A stretch of DNA of 64,000 nucleotides from Bacteroidota bacterium. GTDB taxonomy: Bacteria; Bacteroidota; Bacteroidia; Flavobacteriales; Flavobacteriaceae. This document shows positions 51,677 to 59,638 of this stretch, one piece after another. The position numbers and the translations under genes are program-made. The number at the start of each line of letters is the position of its first letter. Positions within the stretch are counted from its first letter, which is position 1. Location: contig JAEYTL010000056.1 of assembly GCA_023434025.1 (NCBI GenBank), positions 62,001 to 126,000 of the forward strand. The letters are read 5' to 3'. Below the pieces are notes generated by a model. The model did no database searches and was not told the origin of the DNA. It worked only from the letters and a program-made list of their open reading frames with translations.

Positions 51677-53419
51677 TTACCGGACTCCGTGCATTAGTTT
51701 TTTGATGACAGGTTGAAAAACAACAGCTACTACTCCAATGGCAATAGAAACAAAAGTTAACATCCAAAAGAAAAAACTTATTCCTTTCTCATCTGCAATT
51801 TTATCAATGTTTTCACCAAATTTAGCGGCTCCTTTCATACCAATTGCAACGGCTAAATACCAAATTCCAAACATCATGGCAATCATTCTTGCCGGAACTA
51901 ATTTACTCACGTAGGACAATCCAACCGGGGAAATACATAATTCGCCCATCGTATGGAACAAATATACTAAAATAAGCCAGATCATACTCACCGATGCTGT
52001 TTTTGCCCCTGGTTCAATTCCGGCAGATCCAAATGCTACACAAGCCATTCCTAAGGCCAATAAGAACATTCCTATTCCATATTTCATATTAGCTGACGGA
52101 TTGTATTTACTTTCCCACCATTTTGAAAACAGCGGGGCTAAGCTGATAATGAATAATGAGTTTAAGGTTGAAAACCACGAAGCAGGAACTTCTAACGTTT
52201 CTTCCTGGTATTGATTATAAAGCATCCAAAGTGCTATTCCCCATACAATCACAAAACTAAAAGCTAAAATAATATTGGCCAGAGCATATTTTTTAAATGT
52301 CTGCTTAAATAATAAATACAGAACCCAAGTAATTATTGCTAATGGAACTATTGTTATTAATCCGTTTATAATTTTAAAAACAGTCCCTGCACTTCCTTCT
52401 AAAACACGATTGGTATAATCTTTTGCAAAAATGGTTAAAGTACCCGGTGACTGCTCAAATATTGCCCAGAAGAAAATGGTCAGAAATGCAAAAAAAGTAA
52501 CTGCAATTAACTTTTCTTTCGTTATTTGAGAATAATTTTTAAGTCGGTAAAAAAGTAAGAAAACAAAAAGAACTAAAGCCAAAAGAATTGTAAAATTGTT
52601 GCCGGATAATCCTAATACATTGAAATTAAAAATATCAACAGCACCACTGGAAATAATTTTGGCTGGTTCAAAAATAATCCAAACCAGACCTAAAACCACC
52701 GTAATTGCTATAATAACCAATTGCCAAACCGGAAATGGATTAAGCTTGTCATTAAATTCATCTGTTAATGCAACTTCTTTTTTTACTGGTTTCAGACCAA
52801 TATTTCCAAAAATATCCTGAGAGAGCCAAAATTGTAATGTTCCAAAAAACATAAAAATTCCGGCCAGACCAAATCCCCAGCTCCATCCTACCATTTCACC
52901 TAAATAACCGCACAATAGAATACCGAAAAAGGCTCCGGCATTTACACCCATGTAGAAAATAGTATAAGCCCCGTCTTTCTTGTCCTGACGGTCTTTATAC
53001 ATTTCAGAAATAATAGACGTCATATTAGGCTTAAAAAACCCGTTCCCGAATACCAGCAAGGCTAAGCCCAAATAAATAGAGAATTCGGTTTCAACTGCCA
53101 TCGAGGCATGCCCCAAAGTCATCAGACCTGCACCAATAAACACCGCCATTCTATAGCCGATTTTTTTGTCGGCAAAATACCCTCCCATCATTGTTGACAA
53201 ATAAACCAAGCCTACATAGGAACCAAATAATGCCATGGCCTGTTCTCTATCCCAGGCCCAACCACCATCTATTAAAGCTGAAGTTAAAAACATGACTAAT
53301 AAAGCTCTCATTCCATAGAATGAAAAACGCTCCCACATTTCGGTAAAAAACAATACAAAGAGTCCTGCCGGATGACCAAGAACCGTACTTTTGAAAAATT
53401 GATCGGTTGAGTTATTCAT
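51677..53419 (-). CDS. POT family proton-dependent peptide transporter (580 aa)
   Basis: This inner-membrane symporter imports di- and tripeptides with protons. The first span carries the family signature FTEMWERFSFYGMRALLV at about residue 25 (the ExxERFxYYG motif), and GVNAGAFFGILLCGYLGE near 158 matches the second POT signature. About 14 spans are present, with a long insert near 205-295 holding extra spans. It is a tandem paralogue of the 515-residue transporter just upstream (14-base gap). A different peptide preference is plausible but not visible. Confidence 0.94.
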   Translation of the reverse strand: MNNSTDQFFKSTVLGHPAGLFVLFFTEMWERFSFYGMRALLVMFLTSALIDGGWAWDREQAMALFGSYVGLVYLSTMMGGYFADKKIGYRMAVFIGAGLMTLGHASMAVETEFSIYLGLALLVFGNGFFKPNMTSIISEMYKDRQDKKDGAYTIFYMGVNAGAFFGILLCGYLGEMVGWSWGFGLAGIFMFFGTLQFWLSQDIFGNIGLKPVKKEVALTDEFNDKLNPFPVWQLVIIAITVVLGLVWIIFEPAKIISSGAVDIFNFNVLGLSGNNFTILLALVLFVFLLFYRLKNYSQITKEKLIAVTFFAFLTIFFWAIFEQSPGTLTIFAKDYTNRVLEGSAGTVFKIINGLITIVPLAIITWVLYLLFKQTFKKYALANIILAFSFVIVWGIALWMLYNQYQEETLEVPASWFSTLNSLFIISLAPLFSKWWESKYNPSANMKYGIGMFLLALGMACVAFGSAGIEPGAKTASVSMIWLILVYLFHTMGELCISPVGLSYVSKLVPARMIAMMFGIWYLAVAIGMKGAAKFGENIDKIADEKGISFFFWMLTFVSIAIGVVAVVFQPVIKKLMHGVR

Positions 53420-53432
53420 AAAATCTAAAAGT

Positions 53433-54980
53433 TTATTTATTTAATTCTTTATCTACGCCGTGCATTAACTTTTTAATCAATGGTGATAAAACCAGCAATA
53501 AGACCCCAATACCTACACCTGTGTAAAACAGGTAACCAAATAGTTTTAAATAGGCCGGCTTGGCAATATCTAATGACAATTCCTCTCCAACATTGGTGTC
53601 AATAGCAGCTATATTTGCCAGAACACCTGCTATAAATTCAGAACTGGCAGTAGCTAAAAACCAAACCCCCATCATAAAACCGACGATTTTGGCCGGTGAT
53701 AATTTAGTTACCGCAGACAATCCTACCGGAGATAAACAAAGTTCGCCCATTGTATGCAAAAGGTAAGTTAAAACCAACCAAATGGCAGCTACCTGCCCCG
53801 CACCGGAAACATTTATTCCATGTACCAGGACTCCAAATCCTAATCCGACAAATATTAATGCTGAAGCAAACTTTACCGCAGTATTTGGATTGTACTTTCC
53901 TAACTTGACCCAGACCCATGCAAAAACAGGTGCTAACATTATAATAAACAACGCATTCAGACTTAAAAACTGATTGGGCTTCCAATTTACTCCCAGAAAA
54001 TTAGTGTCTAAAGCCCGATCTGCAAAAAGGTTCATAGACGTGTAGGCCTGTTCAAACAATGCCCAAAAAACTACCGTAAAAACGATTAAAACAGTTAGAG
54101 CCAACAGCCTTTCTCTGGCAATTTTGTCAAGTTTTGTAATCGCATAATACAATATATAGATAAATGAAATCACTCCGGAGACAATCAACGTATTCTGTAC
54201 AACCGAATGACTTTGAACCATTTGCCAAATTAAAGCAGTAGCTAATGTGCCCAACATATAAATCCAATATTCTGTTTTTATACCAAAACGAATTTTATTG
54301 AGCTCATCCGGATAATTTGATTCTCCTTTTCCTTTGAAGTATTTAGAACCGTAAATAAAAGTAATCAATCCCAGCAGCATTCCTATTCCAGCAGCTCCAA
54401 AACCATAACTCCAACCAAATTCGTCGCCTAACCAAGCACAAATTATGGTGGCTAAAAATGACCCCAAATTAATTCCCATGTAAAAAATGGTAAACCCGGA
54501 ATCACGTCTAATATCACCTTGTTCATAAAGTTCTCCGACAAGTGAGGAGATATTTGCCTTTAAAAACCCAACCCCCATCACAATAAATGCAAGAGAAAAA
54601 TAAAAAACCTGCAAAGCAAATTCGTCTCTGACTATTTCTCCTGTTACCGATTTAGTGGCCTGATTCCCTTCAAAAGCCATTCCTAAATGTCCCAAAACAA
54701 GCAAAACAGCTCCAAAAATAATTGCTTTTCTAAAGCCCAAGTACTTATCTGCCAGATACCCTCCTATCACCGGGGTAGCATAAACAAGTGCGGCATAACT
54801 TCCGACCAAAAGATTTCCGTCAGTATCTAAAAACAAATGATATTTTACTAAATAATATATCAGCAAAGCCTTCATTCCGTAAAAAGAGAATCGCTCCCAC
54901 ATTTCAGTGAAAAACAAAACATAGAGTCCGACCGGATGTCCTAGGATTGTTTTTTCATTTAACTTTTGTTCGTTTGTCAT
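53433..54980 (-). CDS. POT family proton-dependent peptide transporter (515 aa)
   Basis: This is a second di/tripeptide:H+ symporter, with the signature FTEMWERFSFYGMKALLIYY at about residue 24, FYMGINLGSFLATIICAWLG near 166 and HTMGELCLSPVGLSAVTKLS near 405. It has about 14 spans. It lies eight bases after the dipeptidyl peptidase gene, so enzyme and transporter are almost certainly co-expressed: the peptidase releases dipeptides in the periplasm and the transporter imports them. Confidence 0.95.
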   Translation of the reverse strand: MTNEQKLNEKTILGHPVGLYVLFFTEMWERFSFYGMKALLIYYLVKYHLFLDTDGNLLVGSYAALVYATPVIGGYLADKYLGFRKAIIFGAVLLVLGHLGMAFEGNQATKSVTGEIVRDEFALQVFYFSLAFIVMGVGFLKANISSLVGELYEQGDIRRDSGFTIFYMGINLGSFLATIICAWLGDEFGWSYGFGAAGIGMLLGLITFIYGSKYFKGKGESNYPDELNKIRFGIKTEYWIYMLGTLATALIWQMVQSHSVVQNTLIVSGVISFIYILYYAITKLDKIARERLLALTVLIVFTVVFWALFEQAYTSMNLFADRALDTNFLGVNWKPNQFLSLNALFIIMLAPVFAWVWVKLGKYNPNTAVKFASALIFVGLGFGVLVHGINVSGAGQVAAIWLVLTYLLHTMGELCLSPVGLSAVTKLSPAKIVGFMMGVWFLATASSEFIAGVLANIAAIDTNVGEELSLDIAKPAYLKLFGYLFYTGVGIGVLLLVLSPLIKKLMHGVDKELNK

Positions 54981-54988
54981 AAGTCAGG

Positions 54989-57166
54989 TTATAAATTAGC
55001 TTTAATATAATTTGTCATTTTGGTATATAACTGTAATCGGATATTTCCGCCGTAAATACCGTGATTGGTATCCGGATAAACAGCCTGATCAAATTGCTTG
55101 TTGGCCAGTTGTAACGCACGGATCATACGGGCAGCATTTTGAAAATGCACATTGTCATCGGCTGTTCCGTGTATAATCAGATAGTTCCCTTTGAGTTTAT
55201 CCACATGATTGATGGGTGAATTATCGTCATACCCGCTTGCATTTTCCTGTGGTGTTTGCATATATCTTTCGGTATAAATCGTATCATAAAACCGCCAGTT
55301 GGTTACCGGTGCCACTGCAATGGCTGTTTTAAATACGTCATTCCCTTTTAAAATACAATTACTGGACATGAATCCGCCATAGCTCCAGCCCCAGATCCCG
55401 ATTCGGGTCTTGTCGATATACGGATAAGTTCCGAATACTTTTGCGGCATCTATCTGGTCTTCCACTTCGTATTTCCCTAATTCTTTTTGGGTTACTTTTT
55501 TAAAAGCCGCTCCTTTGAATCCGGTACCTCTTCCGTCAACACAAGCTACCAAATAACCTTCCTGAGCCAATAACATATGCCAATAATCATTAGTATTCAA
55601 CCATTGATTAGCGACTTGCTGCGAACCCGGACCGCTGTATTGGAACATTAGTAAAGGATATTTTTTGGAGGCATCAAAATCTTTGGGTTTGATGATATAC
55701 GCATTTAAGCGATGACCTTTTTCTGTCGTTAACTCAAAATATTCTTTGACAGGAAGATTATATTTTTTCAATTTTGAAGCTAATTCTGTATTGTCAACAA
55801 TCGATTGGATTTGTTTTCCATCTTTAGAACTGTTCAAGGTAAAAGACGTTGGTTCTGTTGAACCGGAGTATGAATTTATAAAAAAGTTAAAATCAGGGCT
55901 TAATGTTGCTTTGTTTGTTCCTGTTTTTGGGGTTAAGCGAACTTTATTTTTACCATCTAACCTGACCTTGTACACATCGCGGTTGACAGAACCGTTTTCT
56001 GTAGATTGATAAAAGATTGTTTTTGTTTTGGAATCATAACCATAAAATCCTGTTACTTCCCAATTCCCTTTGGTAATCTGGCGAATCAGTTTTCCTTTTC
56101 TGTCGTAATGATAAATATGATTAAACCCATCTTTCTCGGAAGTCCAGATAAAACTGTTATCGTCTAAAAAGGTAAGGTTATCATGAATATCAACATACGC
56201 TGCGTCTTTTTCTTCAATAATGATAGTAGAACTGCGGGTGTTGACATCAACAAAAGACAAATGCAACAAATTCTGATGCCTGTTCATTATCTGAAAGCTC
56301 AGCAAGTTAGCCTCATTGGTCCATTTGATCCTCGGAATATAAAATTCACCACCTCCGTAAACATCAACCAGATTAGCTGTTGAATTTTTTGCGAGGTCAT
56401 ACACCTCCAATGTCACCTTTGAATTTTTTTCTCCCGCCTTTGGATACTTAAAAACCTCTTGCGAAGGATATAATTCTTTTCCGTAAACATCCATGGAAAA
56501 CTCCGGAACTTCGGTTTCATTAAACTTCAGAAAGGCAATTTTATCTCCTGTTTTATTCCATTCAAAAGCACGGACAAATCCAAACTCTTCTTCGTAAACC
56601 CAATCGGTTACACCGTTGATAATATAATTTTGACTTCCGTCTTCGGTAAGTTTAACTGTTGATCTTTTTTCCAAATCTGTCACAATAAGATTGTTTTCAA
56701 AAACATAAGCAACCTTTTTCCCATCAGGAGAAAAAACCGGTTCCTGAACTTTTTGATCGGCTAATTCTTTTAGTGTTCTGGACGAAATGTCATAGATAAA
56801 ATAATTTGCTCTCGCCGAATGCCTGTATATAGGCTCAGAATTTGTAGCAATCAAAATTTGAGTTTCAGCGGCATTGAATGAATAACTGTCTATGGAGGAT
56901 AGTCCCAGAAAATTTTTAGTATCAATGAGTGTATTAACCTTTTTTAACGTGGCAAAATCGTACAAATCAATTTGATAACTCTTGGAGTTTCTATCAACAT
57001 TTAAAACCGTGTATTGATTTGTGTTTTTTAGTGCTTGCAGAGCCTCCATCCCTTTTGTTCTGAAAGTGCCTGAAGACCAGATATCTTCTAAGGTTATTTT
57101 TTGCTGACCAACGGCGGTCACAGACACAAAAAGTAAGAGACAGACGAGTCTATAAAATGGATTCAT
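54989..57166 (-). CDS. Dipeptidyl peptidase IV (S9 family prolyl oligopeptidase)
   Basis: This periplasmic serine peptidase removes X-Pro dipeptides from peptide N-termini. The 725-residue precursor has a signal peptide (MNPFYRLVCLLLFVSVTAVG), an eight-blade beta-propeller (about 40-460, with the substrate-binding double Glu in DWVYEEEFGF near 190) and an alpha/beta hydrolase domain (about 470-725). The catalytic Ser595 lies in GWSYGGFMSSN; the Asp is in GTADDNVHFQ near 669 and the His in DTNHGIYGG near 703. It is the first gene of the peptide-use operon with two POT transporters. Confidence 0.95.
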   Translation of the reverse strand: MNPFYRLVCLLLFVSVTAVGQQKITLEDIWSSGTFRTKGMEALQALKNTNQYTVLNVDRNSKSYQIDLYDFATLKKVNTLIDTKNFLGLSSIDSYSFNAAETQILIATNSEPIYRHSARANYFIYDISSRTLKELADQKVQEPVFSPDGKKVAYVFENNLIVTDLEKRSTVKLTEDGSQNYIINGVTDWVYEEEFGFVRAFEWNKTGDKIAFLKFNETEVPEFSMDVYGKELYPSQEVFKYPKAGEKNSKVTLEVYDLAKNSTANLVDVYGGGEFYIPRIKWTNEANLLSFQIMNRHQNLLHLSFVDVNTRSSTIIIEEKDAAYVDIHDNLTFLDDNSFIWTSEKDGFNHIYHYDRKGKLIRQITKGNWEVTGFYGYDSKTKTIFYQSTENGSVNRDVYKVRLDGKNKVRLTPKTGTNKATLSPDFNFFINSYSGSTEPTSFTLNSSKDGKQIQSIVDNTELASKLKKYNLPVKEYFELTTEKGHRLNAYIIKPKDFDASKKYPLLMFQYSGPGSQQVANQWLNTNDYWHMLLAQEGYLVACVDGRGTGFKGAAFKKVTQKELGKYEVEDQIDAAKVFGTYPYIDKTRIGIWGWSYGGFMSSNCILKGNDVFKTAIAVAPVTNWRFYDTIYTERYMQTPQENASGYDDNSPINHVDKLKGNYLIIHGTADDNVHFQNAARMIRALQLANKQFDQAVYPDTNHGIYGGNIRLQLYTKMTNYIKANL

Positions 57167-57320
57167 TTTTAATGCATTAAAAAAAGATTCAATTTTAGTG
57201 AAAAAATTGGAATAAAACGTGTTTTTTTGTGTTAAATAGCAAATTTGGCTTTTTAAGCACGCTGAAATTAAAATACGCTTATTCTCATTTTAGAAAAACC
57301 TCCAAAGATTATTTCTTCCT

Positions 57321-57328
57321 TATCTTTG
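57321..57328 (+). promoter_or_regulatory. -7 element of the HMG-CoA reductase gene
   Basis: TATCTTTG is an exact TAnnTTTG match ending 20 bases before ATG 57349. It lies inside the longer open frame that begins at 57229 and so argues for the downstream start. No clear -33 TTTG is seen. Confidence 0.55.
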
Positions 57329-57348
57329 CATCACAATACGCAACAAAC

Positions 57349-58665
57349 ATGAATCACGAAATTGCCGGATTTTCCAAACTATCCAAAACCGAAAAAATTG
57401 AATGGATTGCCCAACATTATTTTTTGCAGCCTGATGAAGCCATTTCATTAGTAAAAAAGTACTGGAATACCGATCAAAAGCTGCAGCAACTGCACGATGA
57501 ATTTATTGAAAATACGGTTTCTAATTTCTACCTGCCGTTAGGAATTGCTCCGAACTTCAACATTAACGGAAAAAACTATACGATTCCGATGGTGATTGAA
57601 GAAAGCTCGGTGGTAGCAGCGGCTGCAAAATCGGCTAAATTCTGGTCTAAACGCGGCGGGTTTAAAACCACCGTACTGAACACTGAAAAAATCGGACAGG
57701 TACATTTTATTTACAAAGGCGATAAATCAAAACTGATTACCTTTTTCAATCAAACAAAACCAAAACTTTTTACCGAAACGGAAAGCATTACCAAAAACAT
57801 GCAAAAACGAGGCGGTGGGATTTCTGATATCGTTTTAAATGACAAAACTGCCGATTTAGAGAACTACTACCAACTTCACGCTACTTTTGAAACCAAAGAC
57901 AGCATGGGTGCTAATTTTATTAATTCATGCTTAGAACAGTTTGCCAAAACATTAAAAACAGAAGCCGAACTATTTGCTGGTTTCTCTGTAGAAGAAAAAA
58001 GCATCGAAGTAGTTATGAGTATTTTGTCTAATTATGTAACCAATTGTATCGCAAAGGCTGAAGTTTCCTGTCCGGTTGAAGAATTAGCCGAAAAGCACAT
58101 TGAAAATCCGCAGGAATTTGCCGAAAAGTTTGTGCGGGCCGTTCAAATAGCCCAAATCGAACCCTACAGGGCTGTTACACACAACAAGGGGATCATGAAC
58201 GGAGTTGACGCTGTTGTGGTAGCCACCGGCAATGATTTTAGAGCCGTGGAGGCAGGAGCACATGCTTTTGCTGGCAGAAGCGGTCAATACCGAAGTCTGT
58301 CGCATGCCAAAATAGAAGACGGTATTTTTAGTTTTTGGTTGGAAATTCCGTTAGCCTTGGGAACCGTTGGAGGATTAACTTCATTGCATCCGTTAGTGAA
58401 ATTTAATTTGGAAATTTTAGAAAAACCATCGGCCCGTGAATTAATGCAAATTGTAGCTGCAGTGGGGTTAGCTCAGAATTTTGCGGCGTTGCGTTCCTTA
58501 ACCACGAAAGGTATTCAGGAAGGGCATATGAAAATGCATATAAACAATATTTTGAACCAATACCATGCGACCGCTGAGGAAAGAATAAAAGTGCTGGATT
58601 ATTTTAAAGACAATACGATTTCGCATGCTTCTGTGGCTGCGTTTTTAGAACAAATCAGAAAATAG
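57349..58665 (+). CDS. mvaA: Hydroxymethylglutaryl-CoA reductase, class II
   Basis: This enzyme interconverts HMG-CoA and mevalonate. In Flavobacteria, which make isoprenoids by the mevalonate route, the forward direction is expected even though class II enzymes are often named degradative. The start is set at ATG 57349 (MNHEIAGFSKLSKTEK, 438 residues); the 40 extra upstream codons contain the promoter. Motifs include PMVIEESSVVAAAAKSAKFW near residue 82, KDSMGANFINSCLEQFAKT near 183 and LGTVGGLTSLHPLVK near 340, the dinucleotide-binding region. A GHMP kinase follows after six bases. Confidence 0.94.
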   Translation: MNHEIAGFSKLSKTEKIEWIAQHYFLQPDEAISLVKKYWNTDQKLQQLHDEFIENTVSNFYLPLGIAPNFNINGKNYTIPMVIEESSVVAAAAKSAKFWSKRGGFKTTVLNTEKIGQVHFIYKGDKSKLITFFNQTKPKLFTETESITKNMQKRGGGISDIVLNDKTADLENYYQLHATFETKDSMGANFINSCLEQFAKTLKTEAELFAGFSVEEKSIEVVMSILSNYVTNCIAKAEVSCPVEELAEKHIENPQEFAEKFVRAVQIAQIEPYRAVTHNKGIMNGVDAVVVATGNDFRAVEAGAHAFAGRSGQYRSLSHAKIEDGIFSFWLEIPLALGTVGGLTSLHPLVKFNLEILEKPSARELMQIVAAVGLAQNFAALRSLTTKGIQEGHMKMHINNILNQYHATAEERIKVLDYFKDNTISHASVAAFLEQIRK

Positions 58666-58671
58666 ATCAAC

Positions 58672-59604
58672 TTGAAACAAACTTTTTACAGTAACGGAAA
58701 ACTGCTCTTAACCGGCGAATATGTTGTGCTTGATGGTGCTTTAGCCCTGGCTCTGCCCACAAAATTCGGACAGTATTTAAGTGTGGACTCCATACAACAC
58801 AAACGTATTATATGGAAAAGTTTTGATCAGGACGGCAGCACCTGGTTTGAAGACCAGTTTGAATTTGATGAAATCGTAAACAAACCTTATGTTGCCGATA
58901 ACTCCGTTAGAAATACCTTGCTTGAAATTTTAAATACGGCGTTTCAAATGAATCCTGATTTTCTTTTGAACAAAAACGGATTCAATATTCAAACCCATTT
59001 GACCTTTCCGAAAAATTGGGGTTTGGGCACTTCTTCTACCTTGATCAATAACATAGGGCAATGGCTGCAGATTGATGCTTTTGAGCTATTGCAACACAGT
59101 TTTGGAGGAAGCGGCTATGATATTGCCTGTGCTCAGAAAAACACACCTATAACCTATCAGTTGCTTGGTAACAAACCGGTTTTTAAGAGCGTGGAATTTA
59201 ATCCGGAATTCAGAGAAAACCTGTATTTTGTTTACCTTAACCGGAAGCAAAGCAGTAAATCGGCTATTGCCAATTACATCAACAAACAAAACGAAATCGG
59301 AAAAACCATTCAGCAGATCAACGCCATTACACAGGCTGTTCTGGCTAAGCCGGATTTGAAAAGATTTGTATATGAAATGGAAAAACACGAAAACATTTTG
59401 AGTGACGTACTGGAAACCAGCACCACTAAAGAAGCCTTGTTTGATGATTTTAAAGGTGTTATCAAAAGTTTAGGTGCCTGGGGCGGTGATTTTGTACTTG
59501 CGGTTTCAAAAAATGACCCCGGCGGATACTTCAAAGAGAGGGGCTATCAAACTATTATCCGTTATGACGAACTGATTTTGAAACAAAAAAAATCCCAACA
59601 CTAA
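58672..59604 (+). CDS. GYDIA family GHMP kinase
   Basis: The 310-residue protein belongs to the GHMP kinases, with N-terminal GKLLLTGEYVVLDGALALAL near residue 9, the phosphate-binding loop NWGLGTSSTLINN near 115 and the family-naming GGSGYDIACAQ near 145. Members are found in Bacteroidota next to mevalonate genes; the exact substrate (mevalonate, phosphomevalonate or another) is not settled. Translation appears to start at TTG 58672 because the conserved N-terminus begins there and no ATG is close. It is six bases from the HMG-CoA reductase gene, supporting a mevalonate role. Confidence 0.9.
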   Translation: MKQTFYSNGKLLLTGEYVVLDGALALALPTKFGQYLSVDSIQHKRIIWKSFDQDGSTWFEDQFEFDEIVNKPYVADNSVRNTLLEILNTAFQMNPDFLLNKNGFNIQTHLTFPKNWGLGTSSTLINNIGQWLQIDAFELLQHSFGGSGYDIACAQKNTPITYQLLGNKPVFKSVEFNPEFRENLYFVYLNRKQSSKSAIANYINKQNEIGKTIQQINAITQAVLAKPDLKRFVYEMEKHENILSDVLETSTTKEALFDDFKGVIKSLGAWGGDFVLAVSKNDPGGYFKERGYQTIIRYDELILKQKKSQH

Positions 59605-59622
59605 AAGGCTGGGATTTTTTAT
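59587..59622. terminator. Bidirectional terminator between the GHMP kinase and PpiD-like genes
   Basis: An 11-base stem AAAAAATCCCA (59587-59597) / TGGGATTTTTT (59610-59620) with a 12-base loop. The kinase stop codon (59602-59604) lies in the loop, so the left arm is coding sequence. A- and T-runs on both sides fit use from both strands. Confidence 0.85.
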
Positions 59623-59638
59623 TGGAATATTGTTTGAA

